Source: Mucilaginibacter roseus (GTDB taxonomy: Bacteria > Bacteroidota > Bacteroidia > Sphingobacteriales > Sphingobacteriaceae). From it: DNA of 64,000 bases. The translations under genes and the position numbers were made by a program. The notes beneath the pieces are model-generated. The model did not search any database. It had not been told where the DNA came from and was given only the letters and a program-made list of their open reading frames with translations. Positions within the stretch are counted from its first letter, which is position 1. Every line of letters starts with the position of its first letter. This document shows positions 18,908 through 27,125 of this stretch, piece after piece. The DNA lies in contig NZ_JAJPWV010000004.1 in the NCBI RefSeq assembly GCF_021215455.1, forward strand, positions 372,001 to 436,000, in the 5' to 3' direction.

Positions 18908-19633
18908 TTAAAAATCAGCAATAAAATTATTATTCGTTAATTTTATAAACACATCTTCGAGCGAAGAATTGCCGTTTTGTTCCTTTAGGGATTGCAAGTT
19001 ATTATCAGCAACAATTTTTCCTTTATTGATAATGACAACCTTATTACATACCGCTTCCACCTCTTGCATAATATGCGTTGAAAGGATAATAGTTTTGCTT
19101 TTGCCAAGCTCGGTGATCAACTGCCTGATGCCAATGAGCTGATTGGGGTCGAGGCCGGTAGTAGGTTCATCCAGTATCAGCACTTCCGGGTTGTGTAATA
19201 TGGCTTGCGCCAACCCAACACGCTGACGGTAACCTTTGGATAGCTGGCCTATCTTTTTGTGCTGCTCTACGCTCAGGCCGGTTTGCTCAATTACCTCGTC
19301 AATACGTTTTTGAGGTAAGGCTATTTTGTGAATGCCTGCAATAAAGTTCAGCGACTCCTTTACATACATATCGGTATACAGTGGGTTATTTTCGGGCAGG
19401 TAGCCTATATGCCGCCTAACTTCAAGCGATTGTTTGGCCACATCAAACCCGCATACCTCGGCCGTGCCTGATGTTTGGGGTATAAAGCCGGTAAGTATCT
19501 TCATGGTAGTTGATTTGCCCGCGCCATTAGGCCCCAAAAAACCCAGCACGCCCTTATCAGCCGAAAATGAAATACCATCAACCGCCTTCTGGCTGCCATA
19601 AACTTTGGTAAGTGCTGATACGCGGATACTCAT
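18908..19633 (-). CDS. gldA: Gliding motility ABC transporter ATP-binding subunit GldA
   Basis: The 241-residue ATPase has Walker A GPNGAGKST (about 34-42), signature LSKGYRQRVGLAQA, Walker B ILDEPTTGLDPNQ and the H-loop STHIMQEVE. Together with the fused GldF-GldG it should make the Gld transporter needed for gliding in flavobacteria; whether this organism glides cannot be seen. The ATG at 19633 lies near a 7-bp repeat array that starts 28 bases upstream. Confidence 0.92.
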   Translation of the reverse strand: MSIRVSALTKVYGSQKAVDGISFSADKGVLGFLGPNGAGKSTTMKILTGFIPQTSGTAEVCGFDVAKQSLEVRRHIGYLPENNPLYTDMYVKESLNFIAGIHKIALPQKRIDEVIEQTGLSVEQHKKIGQLSKGYRQRVGLAQAILHNPEVLILDEPTTGLDPNQLIGIRQLITELGKSKTIILSTHIMQEVEAVCNKVVIINKGKIVADNNLQSLKEQNGNSSLEDVFIKLTNNNFIADF

Positions 19634-19660
19634 GATGGCGGTAAATATACGGGTTTAGGG

Positions 19661-19969
19661 GAAAGGTGAAAGGCGAAAGCACTTTTCATTTCGAACAAGG
19701 CACAATGAAATTACTCAATTTAATTTCCCAGCTCCTCTTATAAAAAACAGAGCTAAAAACAAAGCACAAACCGTTAATTACCTGAAATTCCGGCATCAGA
19801 AATGCCCGGAGTAGCACAAGCCTTGCTAACACACACCCTTTAACCGGGCAGGGCGTAGCCGGCGATTTTTGTTTCTTTTGATCGCTCAAAAGAAATTCAG
19901 GACAGGTAATAAACTATTGAATGCAATACTTTTAGCATTATACCATTTACCTTTTGCCTTTCGCCTTAA
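19661..19969. repeat. Inverted pair of heptad arrays (GAAAGGC / GCCTTTC) with a 260-base interior
   Basis: The left array (19661-19681) has three 7-bp units GAAAGGT, GAAAGGC, GAAAGCA; the right array (19942-19969) has four units ACCATTT, ACCTTTT, GCCTTTC, GCCTTAA, the reverse complement. The interior holds no convincing gene, but has a perfect 10-bp inverted repeat TTTCTTTTGA/TCAAAAGAAA (19872-19895). The right array also supplies the TTTTG used as the glyS -33 element. This is the whole gldA-glyS gap. Confidence 0.65.
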
Positions 19970-19981
19970 ATTGTATCTTTG
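19952..19981 (+). promoter_or_regulatory. Promoter of glyS
   Basis: TTTTG (19952-19956) and TATCTTTG (19974-19981) are 17 bases apart. The -7 box ends seven bases before the glyS ATG, so the leader is at most a couple of bases long. The -33 element falls inside the heptad array. Confidence 0.7.
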
Positions 19982-19988
19982 CCCTGTT

Positions 19989-21470
19989 ATGAGTAAAGCA
20001 ACCGACGAACTTTTTAAGAACGTAATATCACACGCTAAGGAGTACGGTTTTGTATTCCAGTCGAGCGAAATATATGATGGCCTGAGCGCCGTTTATGACT
20101 ATGGGCAAAACGGCTCGGAGTTAAAAAACAACATCAAAACTTACTGGTGGAAAGCCATGGTGCAAATGCACGAAAATATTGTAGGCATTGATGCCGCCAT
20201 ATTCATGCACCCTACCACCTGGAAAGCCAGCGGACACGTTGACGGCTTTAGCGACCCGATGATCGATAACAAGGATTCGAAAAAACGCTACCGTGCCGAT
20301 CAGTTACTGGAAGACCGTATTGCTAAATACGAAAATGAAGGTAAAACCGACAAGGCCGCCGCTTTACAAACCGCGATGGACGATGCCCTAAAAGCTGAAG
20401 ATCTATCTCGCCTTAAAGAATTAATTATTGAGCAGGAAATTGCCTGCCCGGTAAGCGGTACGCGTAATTGGACGGACGTTCGTCAGTTCAACCTGATGTT
20501 CAGCACGCAGGTTGGCGCTATTGCTGATGAGTCGGACACGATATACTTACGCCCCGAAACCGCACAGGGTATTTTTGTGAACTACCTGAACGTGCAGAAA
20601 TCAGGCCGTATGAAGATCCCATTCGGTATCGCTCAGATAGGTAAAGCTTTCCGTAACGAGGTGATCGCGCGTCAGTTCATCATCCGTATGCGTGAGTTTG
20701 AGCAGATGGAGATGCAGTTCTTTGTTCGCCCGGGCACACAAAAAGAGTGGTTTAACCAATGGAAAGAGGCCCGCCTTAAATGGCACCTTGCCCTGGGTAC
20801 CGCTCCTGAAAAATATCGCTATCACGAGCACACCAAATTAGCGCATTATGCTGATGCCGCGTATGATATTGAATACAATTTCCCATTCGGCTTTAAAGAG
20901 GTGGAAGGCATACACAGCCGCACAGATTTTGACCTCAGCCAGCACCAACAGTACTCAGGCAAAAAAATGCAATATTTTGACCCGGAGGTTGACCCTGAAA
21001 CAGGCAAACCTTTTGGTAATTACATCCCTTACGTTATTGAAACTTCGATAGGTTTAGACAGGATGTTTCTGCTTACGCTAATCAACGCTTACGAGGAAGA
21101 AGACCTGAGCACCGACGAGAAACAGGATAGCCGCACCGTATTGCGCCTGCCGCCTGTACTGGCACCGGTTAAGGCCGCTATATTCCCGCTTACCAAAAAA
21201 GACGGCCTGCCTGAAAAAGCCCGCGAAATTATGGATAAGCTGAAACTGGATTTCAATGTTCAGTACGAGGAAAAGGATGCTATAGGTAAACGATACCGCC
21301 GTCAGGATGCCATTGGTACACCGTTCTGTATCACAGTTGACCACCAGACATTGGAAGACAACACCGTAACCATACGCTACCGCGATACCATGCAACAGGA
21401 ACGCGTAGCTACCGATCAGTTAGAAAAGATCATCGGTGATATGGTGAGCTGGAAAACGGTATTGAAATAG
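19989..21470 (+). CDS. glyS: Glycine--tRNA ligase (single-chain, class II)
   Basis: The 493-residue enzyme is the homodimeric, eukaryote-like glycyl-tRNA synthetase used by Bacteroidota. Class II motifs are visible: motif 2 around GIAQIGKAFRNEVIARQFIIRMREFEQMEMQ (read in parts) and motif 3 ETSIGLDRMF, plus an anticodon-binding domain (LAPVKAAIFPL onward). The open frame extends to 19869, but the promoter at 19974-19981 lies inside that extension, so the ATG at 19989 is the start. Confidence 0.94.
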   Translation: MSKATDELFKNVISHAKEYGFVFQSSEIYDGLSAVYDYGQNGSELKNNIKTYWWKAMVQMHENIVGIDAAIFMHPTTWKASGHVDGFSDPMIDNKDSKKRYRADQLLEDRIAKYENEGKTDKAAALQTAMDDALKAEDLSRLKELIIEQEIACPVSGTRNWTDVRQFNLMFSTQVGAIADESDTIYLRPETAQGIFVNYLNVQKSGRMKIPFGIAQIGKAFRNEVIARQFIIRMREFEQMEMQFFVRPGTQKEWFNQWKEARLKWHLALGTAPEKYRYHEHTKLAHYADAAYDIEYNFPFGFKEVEGIHSRTDFDLSQHQQYSGKKMQYFDPEVDPETGKPFGNYIPYVIETSIGLDRMFLLTLINAYEEEDLSTDEKQDSRTVLRLPPVLAPVKAAIFPLTKKDGLPEKAREIMDKLKLDFNVQYEEKDAIGKRYRRQDAIGTPFCITVDHQTLEDNTVTIRYRDTMQQERVATDQLEKIIGDMVSWKTVLK

Positions 21471-21485
21471 TTAGCCTCACTCCAG

Positions 21486-21537
21486 CCCTCTCCTGGAGGA
21501 GAGGGAGCTAAGACAACCTCCGTCATTGCGAGGTTGT
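21486..21537. repeat. Two adjacent hairpins of dispersed-repeat type
   Basis: CCCTCTCCT/AGGAGAGGG (21486-21505) and ACAACCTC/GAGGTTGT with loop CGTCATTGC (21513-21537). Both sequences look like known kinds of intergenic dispersed repeats in Bacteroidota; no second copy is in the window. Confidence 0.5.
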
Positions 21538-21549
21538 TATAAAACAGAG

Positions 21550-21584
21550 AACGCCGGATAGTTAATCACTACCCGGCGTTTTTT
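21550..21584. terminator. Terminator between glyS and the DUF4394 gene
   Basis: Stem AACGCCGG/CCGGCGTT with T-run TTTTTT on the plus strand, between the convergent genes. Confidence 0.8.
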
Positions 21585-21600
21585 ATTTAGGCTATTCTAT

Positions 21601-23136
21601 TTAAAAGCCTAAACCTAAGCTAAATGCTTTATAGTTACCTGCAAGCGTTGCGCCTGCTGTTGCAGCGCCGGTTGTAAGGTTAATGCTATAAACTTTGGTA
21701 GTACCACCAACGTTAAGCAATGCGTAAGCCGTGCCGCTGGTGCTCCCTATATCAAAGCCGCTGTTGGCAGTTGCAGTTACACCCAGTGTGCCAACGCTAA
21801 CCAATGTACCATTGTTAGGTGGATCTTGTTTATATAATGTATTGTTTTGTGTGTCGATATCAAACAGCACAGTTGATGTTGCACCTGCAAAGTTGCTGGT
21901 ATAAGCCGCAGCCGTAACTGACGGACTGCCCGGCGATAGCTGCCCGTCAGCAAATGCAACAGCACCAGTTTCAGGGTGCAAACGCAGGTTTTGGCCGGTG
22001 TTGCTTACTACGCGTATTCTGTCAACCGTAGGGTTAAAATCAAACCCGAACTGTGTGCCTGAGAGTAAGGTAGTAAACGGTGCAGTGCCTACCACTGCCG
22101 CTGCTCCGGATGATAAATTGATGGTATATAATCTGTTTGAACTTCCTAAGGCATACAACTGTCCATTTAACGGACGAAAATCAATACCCAGAATATTCTC
22201 GCCACCTGCTATGCCTGTAATGGCTTTAGCAACCGGGCTTGGGCTCATCGGGTTGAATATTACCAACTCGTTGGCCTCGCTTACAGCATAAGCAACCGGC
22301 TCGGTAGGTATGGCCAGGCCGGTAACCGCTCCTGTAAAATCGTTTTGAATTTTAGTAGCCCTGCCGGTCGTTATGTTAATGCTGTACAAACTGGTTTTAC
22401 CTCCTACGGTTAAAGCAGCCAACGCAGCCTTACCATCCGGACTAATATCAAAACCGCCGGCTTGCTCAACGTTTACACCAAGGCTGCCAATTTCAACCAG
22501 TTTACCGTCGTTTGGTGGGTCTTGTTTGTATAGTTTATCATTAGCAACGTCTATCACAAAAAGTTCGGTAGTGGTTGCGCCTGCTTTGTTTTGCGTATAC
22601 GCCGCGGCGGTTACGCTTGCGTTGGCTGCCCCATTAAGCGTACCATCCGTAAAAGCAACCGCGCCGGTTTCAGGGTGCAGGCGCAAGTTTTGGCCGCTTG
22701 AAGTAACCAGGCGAATCCTGTCAACGGTCGGGTTAAAATCAAAGCCAACGGCTGTGCCGTTAATGGCTGGGGTAAATGCGGCTGTACCGATAGCGCGTGC
22801 CGCTCCGCTTTGCGTATTAATTATATAAATGCGGCTGGTGCTGCCCACACCATAAAGCTCGCCGGTAGCGGGCCTGAAATCGATACCCAACAGCGTTTCA
22901 TTATTTTGCAGCCCGGTAATACTGGTCGTTTTTGTGGCTGCTGATGGATTTTTTGCATTAAAACTTACCAACGTGTTATTTGACGTTAAGGCATATGCTG
23001 CCAGGTCGGGGCCGGTTATCGAGCCCTCTACAGAATTATCAATATCGTTATCCTTGGAGCACGATGAAGTGATCAGTAAAATCGCGGCAGCACATACCAT
23101 GGCCACCCTTTGTAAATAAAGGTTAAATGTTTTCAT
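21601..23136 (-). CDS. DUF4394 lipoprotein with two tandem domains
   Basis: A 511-residue lipoprotein (lipobox LLITSSC, cysteine near 29) holding two DUF4394 domains of about 230 residues. Both carry the same marks: LLGIDFRP or ILGIDFRP, GFDFNPTVDRIR and NLRLHPETGAVAF, so the gene contains an internal duplication. The fold is a beta-propeller-like repeat. The ATG at 23136 is chosen over 23178 because it directly precedes the signal peptide. Function unknown. Confidence 0.88.
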   Translation of the reverse strand: MKTFNLYLQRVAMVCAAAILLITSSCSKDNDIDNSVEGSITGPDLAAYALTSNNTLVSFNAKNPSAATKTTSITGLQNNETLLGIDFRPATGELYGVGSTSRIYIINTQSGAARAIGTAAFTPAINGTAVGFDFNPTVDRIRLVTSSGQNLRLHPETGAVAFTDGTLNGAANASVTAAAYTQNKAGATTTELFVIDVANDKLYKQDPPNDGKLVEIGSLGVNVEQAGGFDISPDGKAALAALTVGGKTSLYSINITTGRATKIQNDFTGAVTGLAIPTEPVAYAVSEANELVIFNPMSPSPVAKAITGIAGGENILGIDFRPLNGQLYALGSSNRLYTINLSSGAAAVVGTAPFTTLLSGTQFGFDFNPTVDRIRVVSNTGQNLRLHPETGAVAFADGQLSPGSPSVTAAAYTSNFAGATSTVLFDIDTQNNTLYKQDPPNNGTLVSVGTLGVTATANSGFDIGSTSGTAYALLNVGGTTKVYSINLTTGAATAGATLAGNYKAFSLGLGF

Positions 23137-23197
23137 TTTTTTTGAAAGATAGATTATGAAATAGATGAAGTGCGGCACCTTGCCGCGTTTAAAACGT

Positions 23198-23551
23198 TTA
23201 GCTGTTTATGCTAATGCCATCCGGAGGCGGTATGGCTATTTTTTGGTAATAAGTAGCTTTGTAATTGCCTTTATAAATAGTACAATGTTCAATGTAATTA
23301 TTAAAAAGCGTACTACTTGCGGTATAGTATAAGGGGCGGATAAATTCCTTTTCGGGTGATGAGTTGTTTTCGGATTTTTTATCGCTGTCATCATCAGCAT
23401 TTGAGGCAAGCTCTTTATCAGCCGAAGCTGATGCAATAAATACGGGCGCAGTTACCTTAAATCCTATTAAAAGGACGAAAAGTAAGCCTGCTGCTATACG
23501 TAAATATAATTTGCTATAGATTAATGCTGCTCTCACGTTAATGTTTAACAA
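23198..23551 (-). CDS. Hypothetical membrane-anchored protein
   Basis: A 117-residue protein with one N-terminal hydrophobic helix (about 15-34), an acidic/Ser-rich linker (DDDSDKKSENNSSPEKE) and a Tyr-rich C-terminal segment. It begins with TTG at 23551, or possibly GTG at 23536. Not recognised; it follows nothing obvious and precedes the DUF4394 gene on the same strand. Confidence 0.5.
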   Translation of the reverse strand: MLNINVRAALIYSKLYLRIAAGLLFVLLIGFKVTAPVFIASASADKELASNADDDSDKKSENNSSPEKEFIRPLYYTASSTLFNNYIEHCTIYKGNYKATYYQKIAIPPPDGISINS

Positions 23552-23682
23552 CCGGTAGATTGTTGCTTCAATTACGTGCAGTGTACAGCATCAGTTTTTA
23601 AAGAAATTCGATTAGAGCCAGACAGAGTAAGGAATTTTTAAAAACGCAGATTTTTACCCTTACTTGTTAGAAAGTTATTAGA

Positions 23683-23713
23683 AATGAGGCTATTTTGGTT
23701 AAATAGCCTCATT
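23683..23713 (-). terminator. Terminator of agmatine deiminase gene
   Basis: Perfect 13-bp stem AATGAGGCTATTT/AAATAGCCTCATT with a five-base loop, three bases past the stop codon. Confidence 0.8.
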
Positions 23714-23716
23714 CTG

Positions 23717-24775
23717 TTATATTATTTCAGGCTCCTGCTGACTGAGGCAATGGAAGCTGCCCAAACCCCAGATAATGTCGGTAGAATCAACACCCACTAC
23801 CTTACGGTCAGGGAAGCACTGGGTGAGTATGTCTAATGCCTTATCATCATTAGCGCAACGGTATGTTGGTACCACCACGGCAGCGTTGCCAATATAGAAA
23901 TTAGCGTATGATGCCGGCAAACGCTGGTCGTCATAAATCACCGGATCAGGCATTGGCAGTTCTACAATATTCAGTTGCTTGCCATTGATCAACCGCATGG
24001 TTTTAAGGGCTTGCAGATTCTCCTGCAAAATATGGTAGTTCTCGTCGCTTTTGTTCTCTTCAACAACGGTAACTACAGTATCTTCATTTACAAAACGGGT
24101 AATGTCATCAATGTGGCCATCGGTATCATCACCAATAATGCCATCGCCCAGCCAAAGCACCTGCTCTACACCGTAATAGTTTTGCAGGTAGCCTTCAATT
24201 TGCTGCTGGTTTAAATGCGGGTTACGGTTTTGGTTTAACAAGCAAGCCCTTGTAGTAAGCACCGTGCCCTTACCGTTAAAATCAACCGAGCCACCTTCCA
24301 TTACTATGCCCGGATGGTAAACCGGCAGATTGTAATATTCGGCAATGCGGGTAGGTATCACGTCGTCCAGATCATACGGAGGATATTTATCGCCCCAGGC
24401 ATTATAGCCCCAATCAACTACCACCTTTTGTTTAGTTTCGGGATTGATCAAAAAAGCCGGACCATGATCACGGCACCAGGCATCGTTAGTAGGGAATTCA
24501 AAAAATTCTATCTTGCTCAAATCAGCACCTATCAAAGTAAGTTGCTGCTGTGCAAAAGCTTCCATCTCTTTATTCACCACATTGATGCGCACCATCTCCC
24601 CTACCGCTATCTCCTTGATAAACTCGCAGTAACGATGATAGATCATCTGTATCTTACCCGGCCAGGATGCTTCCTTATGCGGCCAGCTTAGCCATGTAGC
24701 CACATGTGGTGCCCACTCGGCGGGGAAGGAAAAGCCGGAGGCTTTTAAGTCGATAGTCGATGGTCGATAGTCCAT
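23717..24775 (-). CDS. aguA: Agmatine deiminase
   Basis: The 352-residue protein belongs to the agmatine deiminase/porphyromonas-type peptidylarginine deiminase fold: FPAEWAPHVATWLSWPH, WCRDHGP (about 100), EGGSVDFNGKGT, GDDTDGHIDD and the C-terminal catalytic Cys in LGSFHCLSQQEPE. It converts agmatine to N-carbamoylputrescine. The partner amidase lies upstream on the same strand, but a four-helix-bundle element separates them. The first nine codons (M-D-Y-R-P-S-T-I-D) are written by a 7-bp repeat array; no other start codon exists before the conserved region. Confidence 0.92.
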   Translation of the reverse strand: MDYRPSTIDLKASGFSFPAEWAPHVATWLSWPHKEASWPGKIQMIYHRYCEFIKEIAVGEMVRINVVNKEMEAFAQQQLTLIGADLSKIEFFEFPTNDAWCRDHGPAFLINPETKQKVVVDWGYNAWGDKYPPYDLDDVIPTRIAEYYNLPVYHPGIVMEGGSVDFNGKGTVLTTRACLLNQNRNPHLNQQQIEGYLQNYYGVEQVLWLGDGIIGDDTDGHIDDITRFVNEDTVVTVVEENKSDENYHILQENLQALKTMRLINGKQLNIVELPMPDPVIYDDQRLPASYANFYIGNAAVVVPTYRCANDDKALDILTQCFPDRKVVGVDSTDIIWGLGSFHCLSQQEPEII

Positions 24776-25163
24776 AGTAGTATTATAAAGTATTTCTTAA
24801 TGTAGTGATCATTTTGCATAAGGACTGATATTCATCATATAACCTATCAAAACTCTCTTCTGATATCAAATTTCTCTTTTTAGCGATAAACTAAACACGA
24901 CACAACTTCGATAGCCGAGCGCAAAGCATAACTTAAAAAATTCTTAAAAACAGCATTGGTTTGTCCTGTACAACCTTCAGCAATATTAAGCACTACTGAA
25001 TCGGCGGCTCGCTTAATCTGTGCAGTTAATATAAAAAGCTCTTCTTTAGAAAATAGCTTAGTTAATTTATCAATTTCCACAGTAAGGTCAAGCGCTCTTT
25101 GCCAAACCTGTAAACTCTCAAACTTAAACGGCATACTATGGTCTATCGACTATGGTCTATGGA
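24748..25163 (-). mobile_element. Candidate element: four-helix-bundle gene between inverted heptad arrays
   Basis: The left array (24748-24775) is AGTCGAT, AGTCGAT, GGTCGAT, AGTCCAT; the right array (25136-25163) is CTATGGT, CTATCGA, CTATGGT, CTATGGA, i.e. the same unit in inverted orientation. The interior is filled from edge to edge by the four-helix-bundle reading frame (start codon one base from the right array, ancestral stop 7 bases from the left one). It sits between two genes of one pathway. Calling it mobile is inference from this layout. Confidence 0.5.
24783..25134 (-). pseudogene. Four-helix-bundle protein (S23 / rRNA-intervening-sequence type), frameshifted
   Basis: The first 84 codons match the four-helix-bundle family (TIGR02436-like): FESLQVWQRALDL, QIKRAADSVVLNIAEG and YALRSAIEVVSCL. 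The frame then stops at 24880. Removing one base near 24890 restores a normal ending, FIAKKRNLISEESFDRLYDE and so on to KMITTLRNTL, with stop at 24783 and the usual length of about 117 residues. These proteins are encoded in 23S rRNA insertions or alone; they resemble the Avd accessory protein of diversity-generating retroelements, but no reverse transcriptase is nearby. Real frameshift or sequence error cannot be told apart here. Confidence 0.8.
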
Positions 25164-25167
25164 CTAA

Positions 25168-26037
25168 CTAATCCTCATCAATAAGCCTTTTCGTTATCGG
25201 CTGATAGGTTTCAATCCTTCTATCGCGCAGGAACGGCCAGTGGCTGCGGTAGTAATCTGATTGTTCAAGATTAAGCTCGTGTACGGTCACTTCTTCATCA
25301 TGGTGTGACGCCTGGTATATCAGTGCACCAAACGGATTTGATACAAATGAGCCGCCCCAGAATTTCAGGCCGGCTTCTTCGCCAACCCTGTTTACGCTTA
25401 CGACGTGCACACCGTTGGCTACCGAATGCGAGCGCTGGATGGTTTGCCAGGCGTTGTATTGATCGGTATTGGTAATATCGTCCTGCGTTGATGCCCAGCC
25501 GATTGCGGTTGGATAGAATAATATTTCGGCACCCATTAATGCGGTAATACGGGCAGCTTCGGGATACCATTGATCCCAACAGATGAGCACACCTATTTTA
25601 GCATATTTTGTATTGAACACTTTGTAACCCAGGTCGCCTGGGGTAAAGTAAAATTTTTCGTAAAAACCCGGATCATCCGGAATATGCATTTTGCGGTATT
25701 TACCTAAATAAGCACCATCAGCGTCAATAACAGCGGTAGTGTTATGGTAAACACCCTGCGCGCGCTTCTCAAACAATGAGGCAATAACCACCACATTCAA
25801 TTCAGCAGCAACAGCGGAAATAGCCTCGGTTGACGGGCCGGGAATAGCCTCGGCCAGTTTAAAATTGTCGTAATCCTCTACATCACAAAAATACAGCGAT
25901 GTAAAAAGCTCCTGTAAACAAACTATCTGGGCGCCTTTGGCCGCGGCCTCACGCACTTTAACAATAGCTTTGTCAAGATTCTGCTGCTTATCGGCAACAC
26001 AACTCATTTGTACTATACCAACTTTAACTTTGCTCAT
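25168..26037 (-). CDS. aguB: N-carbamoylputrescine amidase
   Basis: The 289-residue carbon-nitrogen hydrolase has the Glu-Lys-Cys triad in LQELFTSLYF (Glu), YRKMHIPDD (Lys) and GVLICWDQWYPE (Cys). The sequence closely follows N-carbamoylputrescine amidases, which finish agmatine conversion to putrescine. The ATG at 26037 is preceded by AAAGGG and a promoter; the longer frame to 26088 is not needed. It is the first gene of the putrescine pair, with the four-helix-bundle element and agmatine deiminase downstream. Confidence 0.93.
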   Translation of the reverse strand: MSKVKVGIVQMSCVADKQQNLDKAIVKVREAAAKGAQIVCLQELFTSLYFCDVEDYDNFKLAEAIPGPSTEAISAVAAELNVVVIASLFEKRAQGVYHNTTAVIDADGAYLGKYRKMHIPDDPGFYEKFYFTPGDLGYKVFNTKYAKIGVLICWDQWYPEAARITALMGAEILFYPTAIGWASTQDDITNTDQYNAWQTIQRSHSVANGVHVVSVNRVGEEAGLKFWGGSFVSNPFGALIYQASHHDEEVTVHELNLEQSDYYRSHWPFLRDRRIETYQPITKRLIDED

Positions 26038-26053
26038 CCCTTTAAATTTTGCG

Positions 26054-26061
26054 CAAAAATA
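26054..26061 (-). promoter_or_regulatory. -7 promoter box for N-carbamoylputrescine amidase gene
   Basis: TATTTTTG on the minus strand, 16 bases before the ATG at 26037. Confidence 0.55.
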
Positions 26062-26150
26062 CGCTTTTAATATTAACCTGTGTGTCAAAAACCAAGCCTA
26101 AATGTTACACCCCTATCAGGAATACTAAAAACAAAATGCACTGATTTTAT

Positions 26151-26158
26151 TAGCTTTG
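26151..26158 (+). promoter_or_regulatory. -7 promoter box for flippase-like gene
   Basis: TAGCTTTG matches TAnnTTTG and ends five bases before the ATG at 26164, so the message may be leaderless. Confidence 0.55.
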
Positions 26159-26163
26159 CAGTA

Positions 26164-27117
26164 ATGACAAATATGCCAGATGCTCCTGCGCCAAAAACAG
26201 GAAAACAAAAGCTGTGGGATGCCACTAAACTGATCATCAAGATAGCCGTAACATCGGCGTTGTTATATTATGTATTCAGCAAGGTGCCTATCGAAAAAGT
26301 GAAGTACCGTTTGCTGCACGCCAATTACTGGTGGATGGCGGTGGCATTATTAACCTTTTTTGCCTCGATGGTGGTTTCGGCGTGGCGGCTGTTAAGCTTT
26401 TTTAAGTCGATAAACCTGCGGTTAGATCCACGCTTTAATATGCGCCTGTATATGCTGGGCTTATTCTATAATTTTTTGCTGCCGGGCGGTATAGGCGGCG
26501 ATGGTTATAAAATATGGCTACTGAACAAGCGCTATAAATTACCGGCTAAGAAAATGTTTTGGGCCATATTGTTCGACAGGCTGAGCGGTTTGTGGGCTAT
26601 AGGCTTTATTATATGTACGCTTATCATCTTTATTCCGCAGATTGACGTGCACCTGGCTATACCGGGCGGTATATTTTTAGCTGGTACAGCCATTTACTAT
26701 TTTGTGGCCTACAAATTCTTCCGCGAGTATACCCAATACTTTTTCCAGGCACATGCCAAAGCTATATTAGTACAAGGCTTACAGGTGCTGTGCATCATAT
26801 TCGTATTGTTAGGCCAGGATTTTGACGGCAAATTCGCACCATACCTGTTATCGTTTCTGGTATCGGCATTAGCGGCCGTGGTACCTATTACCATTGGCGG
26901 CGCAGGCGCTCGCGAAACCATTTTTACCCAGCTATCCGGCATCTTCAATATGGATGTTGGCCTGGCTGTATTTTTAAGTATATCATTCTATATAATATCG
27001 TTGTTAGTTGCGCTTACCGGCGTTTACTATGTGATACGCACCAGTCGCTTAGAAGAGGGTTTGCCAAGCATTGAGGAACACGACGAACCAGAGGAAGCAA
27101 AACCAGCAACAAACTGA
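26164..27117 (+). CDS. Lysylphosphatidylglycerol synthase-type membrane protein (flippase-like)
   Basis: A 317-residue inner-membrane protein with about eight helices of the LPG_synthase_TM/UPF0104 family. Family marks are LLPGGIGGDGYKIWLL (about 110-125) and the late VPITIGGAGARETIF. It lacks the catalytic synthase domain, so it is likely a lipid or glycolipid transporter-like protein, not a lysyl transferase. The longer frame to 26080 is rejected because it would cross the -7 box. An SDR gene follows after eight bases. Confidence 0.85.
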   Translation: MTNMPDAPAPKTGKQKLWDATKLIIKIAVTSALLYYVFSKVPIEKVKYRLLHANYWWMAVALLTFFASMVVSAWRLLSFFKSINLRLDPRFNMRLYMLGLFYNFLLPGGIGGDGYKIWLLNKRYKLPAKKMFWAILFDRLSGLWAIGFIICTLIIFIPQIDVHLAIPGGIFLAGTAIYYFVAYKFFREYTQYFFQAHAKAILVQGLQVLCIIFVLLGQDFDGKFAPYLLSFLVSALAAVVPITIGGAGARETIFTQLSGIFNMDVGLAVFLSISFYIISLLVALTGVYYVIRTSRLEEGLPSIEEHDEPEEAKPATN

Positions 27118-27125
27118 TCTGCCAC

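Noticed and set aside
19686..19889. Open frame of 67 codons between gldA and glyS
   Set aside because: Lies inside the array-bounded interior and has no recognisable domain or start signal.
19869..19988. N-terminal extension of glycyl-tRNA synthetase
   Set aside because: It includes the -33 and -7 promoter elements of glyS.
24748..25163. Diversity-generating retroelement because of the Avd-like four-helix-bundle protein
   Set aside because: No reverse transcriptase, template repeat or variable repeat is visible anywhere in the window.
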